From Mariprofundus sp. (lineage in GTDB: Bacteria; Pseudomonadota; Zetaproteobacteria; Mariprofundales; Mariprofundaceae): DNA of 8,928 bases. Made by a program: the position numbers and the translations under genes. Location: assembly GCA_015485035.1 (NCBI GenBank), contig WFUI01000005.1, positions 1 through 8,928 on the forward strand. The letters run 5' to 3'. A model generated the notes under the pieces. That model did not search any database. It was not told the origin of the DNA and saw only the letters and a program-made list of their open reading frames with translations. Positions 7,421-8,928 of the stretch are shown one piece after another; the stretch's first letter is position 1; each line of letters opens with the position of its first letter.

Positions 7421-7441
7421 TAATGATAACCGTTATCATTA
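7421..7441. promoter_or_regulatory. Perfect palindromic Fur box in the fur promoter
   Basis: TAATGATAAC (7421-7430) and GTTATCATTA (7432-7441) are exact reverse complements around a single central C at 7431. The half-sites match the classic GATAATGATAATCATTATC Fur consensus closely. The box lies between the -35 and -10 of fur and covers the -10, a position suited to repression of fur and the downstream iron permease when iron is plentiful. Confidence 0.88.
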
Positions 7442-7450
7442 TCGTGTCAA
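7423..7450 (-). promoter_or_regulatory. Promoter of the fur-permease operon
   Basis: On the minus strand a perfect -35 TTGACA (7450-7445) is followed by a 16-base spacer and a -10 TATCAT (7428-7423), one mismatch from TATAAT. Only seven bases separate the -10 from the fur ATG at 7415, so the expected transcript start is at the ATG or within about two bases of it, and there is no room for a Shine-Dalgarno sequence. Confidence 0.75.
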
Positions 7451-7485
7451 CAATAGAAAATAACACTGGAAATACACGGCAAAAC

Positions 7486-7514
7486 TTGCGCTTTACAATA
7501 TTGTAGTCTATTAA
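7486..7514 (+). promoter_or_regulatory. Possible csrA promoter
   Basis: TTGCGC (7486-7491) and TATTAA (7509-7514) are 17 bases apart and 21 bases upstream of the csrA start. Both boxes are only moderate matches to sigma-70. A perfect 12-bp palindrome, TACAATATTGTA (7494-7505), fills the spacer; its TACAAT half could itself be a -10, though no good -35 precedes it. Confidence 0.35.
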
Positions 7515-7535
7515 AGGTGCCAGAGGGGAAATATC

Positions 7536-7721
7536 ATGTTAATTTTGACGCGCAAAAAAGGCGAAGCCATTGCTATTGGAGATAATATTCAGATTCAGGT
7601 TCTGAATGTGAAAGGTGGGCAAGTGCGCATTGGCATTGATGCGCCCCGGGAAATTCAAGTGAATCGTGAAGAGTGCCTGAAAGTATCTTCAGATCATAAT
7701 CATATTGTAGCCGAAGCCTGA
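7536..7721 (+). CDS. csrA: CsrA/RsmA carbon storage regulator
   Basis: The product has 61 residues, the length of E. coli CsrA. CsrA is a dimeric RNA-binding protein that binds GGA motifs, often over ribosome binding sites, and controls carbon flow, motility and biofilm traits. The signature start [16 protein letters not shown] and the core [22 protein letters not shown] are present. RNA-contact residues known from E. coli (Leu4, Arg6, Val42, Arg44) are all kept; the usual VHREE reads VNREE. GAGGGG at 7523-7528 is well placed before the ATG, and the GGA it contains could allow CsrA to bind its own leader. The gene points towards lysC, whereas many Gammaproteobacteria have lysC and csrA in the same direction. 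Confidence 0.96.
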   Translation: MLILTRKKGEAIAIGDNIQIQVLNVKGGQVRIGIDAPREIQVNREECLKVSSDHNHIVAEA

Positions 7722-7728
7722 AACAGGC
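7716..7728 (+). repeat. Short hairpin over the csrA stop codon
   Basis: GCCTG (7716-7720) and CAGGC (7724-7728) form a 5-bp stem with an AAA loop that includes the csrA stop. It shares its last base with the next inverted repeat. No T tract follows directly. Confidence 0.4.
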
Positions 7729-7769
7729 GCCGGTTACAGTGCAATTACTCTGTTGTTTTTTAACCGGCG
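7728..7769 (+). terminator. Inverted repeat downstream of csrA, possible transcript end
   Basis: CGCCGGTTA (7728-7736) and TAACCGGCG (7761-7769) are exact reverse complements, separated by 24 bases that include a weaker CAG/CTG stem (7737-7739, 7750-7752) and a run of T at 7755-7761. The T run lies before the 3' arm rather than after it, so this is not a standard intrinsic terminator. It is the strongest hairpin just after csrA. Confidence 0.4.
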
Positions 7770-7787
7770 ACTGGCAATCGATTCGAT

Positions 7788-7915
7788 CCATGCCTCGAGT
7801 GTAGTCCTGTCTTTGCACACCTGGTGCGATGCCCCTGTCTATTCGTCCCTATCTCAAGCAGAAAGTATACTGATCTACAGGTAGTGAAACTCCACTCAAA
7901 ACTAATGAGGCATGG
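7788..7915. ncRNA. Candidate structured RNA (unproven)
   Basis: CCATGCCTC (7788-7796) pairs exactly with GAGGCATGG (7907-7915). Directly inside, GAGTG (7797-7801) can pair with CACTC (7893-7897), and CCTGT (7806-7810) with ACAGG (7877-7881), leaving a 66-base head with a GCAC/GTGC hairpin (7815-7818, 7824-7827). Nested arms in this order would make one long irregular stem of 128 bases. It matches no RNA family that I recognise, no promoter is evident, and chance pairing is possible. Confidence 0.25.
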
Positions 7916-7943
7916 TTTATTGCCATCACGACAGAATCAGAAC

Positions 7944-7973
7944 GCAAAGAGAAAAGCGTGATTTTCCCTTTGC
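7944..7973 (-). terminator. Hairpin downstream of lysC, possible transcript end
   Basis: The arms at 7944-7955 and 7962-7973 form a 12-bp stem around a 6-base loop (7956-7961). Eleven pairs are Watson-Crick; the remaining one is A-C if transcribed from the plus strand but a G-U wobble on the minus strand, which favours an RNA reading in the lysC direction. It lies about 83 bases past the lysC stop and is not followed by a T tract. Confidence 0.4.
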
Positions 7974-8055
7974 TTACAAAATCAATGCTTCACACCATCG
8001 GTTTTGGCAGGCCATCCATTCCATCGCAGAAGCGCAGAACAAATCAACGCTTTCT

Positions 8056-8928
8056 TTAACTGTCTTTCTCGTCCAGCCCGAAAGCACTGTGCAGGGCACG
8101 CACGGCAAGCTCGATGTATTTTTCTTCAATCACAACGGTAATTTTGATCTCACTGGTGGTAATCATCTGAATATTGACGCCTTCTTTGGCCAGAATATCA
8201 AACATCTCCTTGGCCACTCCCGCATGTGAACGCATACCCACGCCAACCACGGACACCTTGGCGACGCTGTCATCACCCTTCACATCACGTGCATCCATCT
8301 GCTTGCACAGATTACGTATGATATTCATGGTCGGCAGGTAATCACTGCGTGGCACCGTAAAAGTGATATCGGTATATCCCTGCTCGGAAACATTCTGCAC
8401 AATCACATCAACATTGATCCCGGCCTCGGCCACCGGACCGAACACATTGGCGGCAATGCCCGGCTGATCCGGAATCCCCATAATGGTGATTTTTGCCTCA
8501 TCGCGGTTATATGCCACACCTGAAATTATCGCTCGTTCCATTGTCTCATCCTCTTGTTCAACCATTGTGCCTTCCACAGGCTCAAAGCTGGAGCGCAAAT
8601 GCAGCGGCATATCATAACGCATGGCCAATTCTACCGAACGGGTCTGTAATACCTTCGCCCCCAGAGATGCAAATTCCAGCATTTCCTCATAGGAAATCCG
8701 CTTTATTTTGCGTGCCCTGGGTACAATGCGCGGATCAGTGGTATAGATACCATCGACATCCGTATAGATTTCACAAACATCCGCACCAACAGAGATCGCC
8801 AGCGCGACAGCCGAAGTATCCGAACCACCGCGTCCCAGTGTGGTAACATTGCCTCTTTCATCAACACCCTGAAAACCGGTCACCACAGGCACTTCACCGG
8901 ACTGCATATGATCGAGTATATGGCTCCC
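8056..8928 (-). CDS. lysC: Aspartate kinase, C-terminal part (gene runs off the right edge)
   Basis: The visible 290 residues are about the last 70% of a monofunctional aspartokinase of roughly 400 residues. The enzyme phosphorylates aspartate, the first step towards lysine, threonine, methionine and diaminopimelate. Within the fragment, VPVVTGFQG and TLGRGGSDTSAVALA (30-44) and YTDVDGIYTTDPR (55-67) belong to the kinase domain, and SLGAKVLQTRSVELA follows. Two ACT domains then bind the feedback amino acids: one from about 145 (ITIMGIPDQPGIAANVF) and one from about 224 (VSVVGVGMRSHAGVAKEMF). The frame is open to the edge, so the N-terminal kinase portion lies outside the window. An internal ATG at 8541 with its own ribosome site could make a separate ACT-domain subunit. 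Confidence 0.95.
   Translation of the reverse strand, partial: GSHILDHMQSGEVPVVTGFQGVDERGNVTTLGRGGSDTSAVALAISVGADVCEIYTDVDGIYTTDPRIVPRARKIKRISYEEMLEFASLGAKVLQTRSVELAMRYDMPLHLRSSFEPVEGTMVEQEDETMERAIISGVAYNRDEAKITIMGIPDQPGIAANVFGPVAEAGINVDVIVQNVSEQGYTDITFTVPRSDYLPTMNIIRNLCKQMDARDVKGDDSVAKVSVVGVGMRSHAGVAKEMFDILAKEGVNIQMITTSEIKITVVIEEKYIELAVRALHSAFGLDEKDS
8541..8553 (-). promoter_or_regulatory. Internal ribosome binding site and start within lysC
   Basis: On the minus strand GAGG (8553-8550) stands 8 bases before an in-frame ATG (8541-8539). Translation from there would give a 161-residue protein, MERAIISGVAYNR onwards, holding both ACT domains. This matches the position and size of the separately made beta subunit in aspartokinases such as those of Bacillus and Corynebacterium. 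Confidence 0.4.

Larger units (their letters stand above)
7722..8055. other. csrA-lysC gap of 334 bases without a gene, rich in inverted repeats
   Basis: No convincing protein gene or tRNA lies here. Visible structures are the hairpins next to csrA, a GGCA/TGCC repeat (7773-7776, 7791-7794) enclosing ATCGATTCGAT, a long-range set of paired segments at 7788-7915, and a 12-bp-stem hairpin at 7944-7973. A frame opening at 7912 on the plus strand runs antisense into lysC and looks like a shadow frame. Confidence 0.6.

Noticed and set aside
7416..7466. Longer fur start at 7466
   Set aside because: The added residues are encoded by the Fur box and promoter itself, and Fur family N-termini begin near MQKLTAQR.
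7722..7830. tRNA after csrA, as in Pseudomonas
   Set aside because: No complete cloverleaf, no T-arm consensus and no CCA-compatible acceptor stem could be found on either strand.
7770..8050. CsrB/RsmZ-like CsrA-binding RNA
   Set aside because: Only about seven GGA triplets occur on the minus strand in this stretch and fewer on the plus strand, not clearly above chance, and they are not placed in obvious hairpin loops.
7912..8229. 105-codon plus-strand frame in the csrA-lysC gap
   Set aside because: More than half is antisense to the conserved lysC 3' end, no ribosome site precedes it, and the protein resembles nothing recognisable.
1..8928. A new defence, mobile or biosynthetic system
   Set aside because: Nearly every gene belongs to a well-known housekeeping or iron-homeostasis family, with no recombinase, direct-repeat boundary, toxin-antitoxin pair or unexplained gene cluster.

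Overview
The window looks like ordinary chromosomal DNA of a Gram-negative proteobacterium of mid-range GC. The supporting signs are periplasmic thiol-redox proteins with signal peptides, a bacterial-type prolyl-tRNA synthetase with an inserted editing domain, a Fur regulator with a classic Fur box, CsrA, and a lysC next to csrA as in many Gammaproteobacteria. The iron genes and the mixed gene order would fit a Gamma- or Zetaproteobacterium, but the lineage cannot be fixed from this sequence. No prophage, insertion sequence, CRISPR array, rRNA or convincing tRNA was seen.

Left part (1-3411). A gene running off the left edge on the minus strand begins with a signal peptide. Divergent from it is a plus-strand series: a TlpA/ResA-like periplasmic thioredoxin, a DsbC-type disulfide isomerase, RNase PH (rph), the dITP/XTP pyrophosphatase RdgB, and a family 5-type uracil-DNA glycosylase whose start overlaps the end of rdgB by 8 bases. 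RdgB clears deaminated purine nucleotides from the pool, and family 5 glycosylases remove deaminated bases from DNA, so the overlapping pair makes functional sense.

Middle part (3415-5816). Two minus-strand genes end head-on against the first series: proS, and just downstream a membrane-anchored lytic transglycosylase whose true start probably lies upstream of its first ATG, possibly at a CTG overlapping the proS stop.

Iron part (5945-7450). A small thioredoxin-fold [2Fe-2S] ferredoxin (plus) meets an FTR1-type iron permease (minus) end to end; their stop codons share one TTAA inside a hairpin. The permease is translationally coupled (ATGA overlap) to fur. fur has a near-consensus promoter with a perfect palindromic Fur box in its spacer and -10, and the predicted transcript start falls at or within about two bases of the fur ATG. 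This is a self-repressing, iron-sensing fur-permease operon, probably with a leaderless mRNA.

Right part (7486-8928). csrA (plus) and the 3' two thirds of lysC (minus, running off the right edge) converge on a 334-base gap with several inverted repeats that may be transcript ends or a small structured RNA. lysC also has an internal ATG with a good ribosome binding site placed to make the separate regulatory (ACT-domain) subunit known from some aspartokinases. I found no evidence of an undescribed multi-gene system; the best leads are the fur promoter layout, the rdgB-udg overlap, the internal lysC start and the structured csrA-lysC gap.
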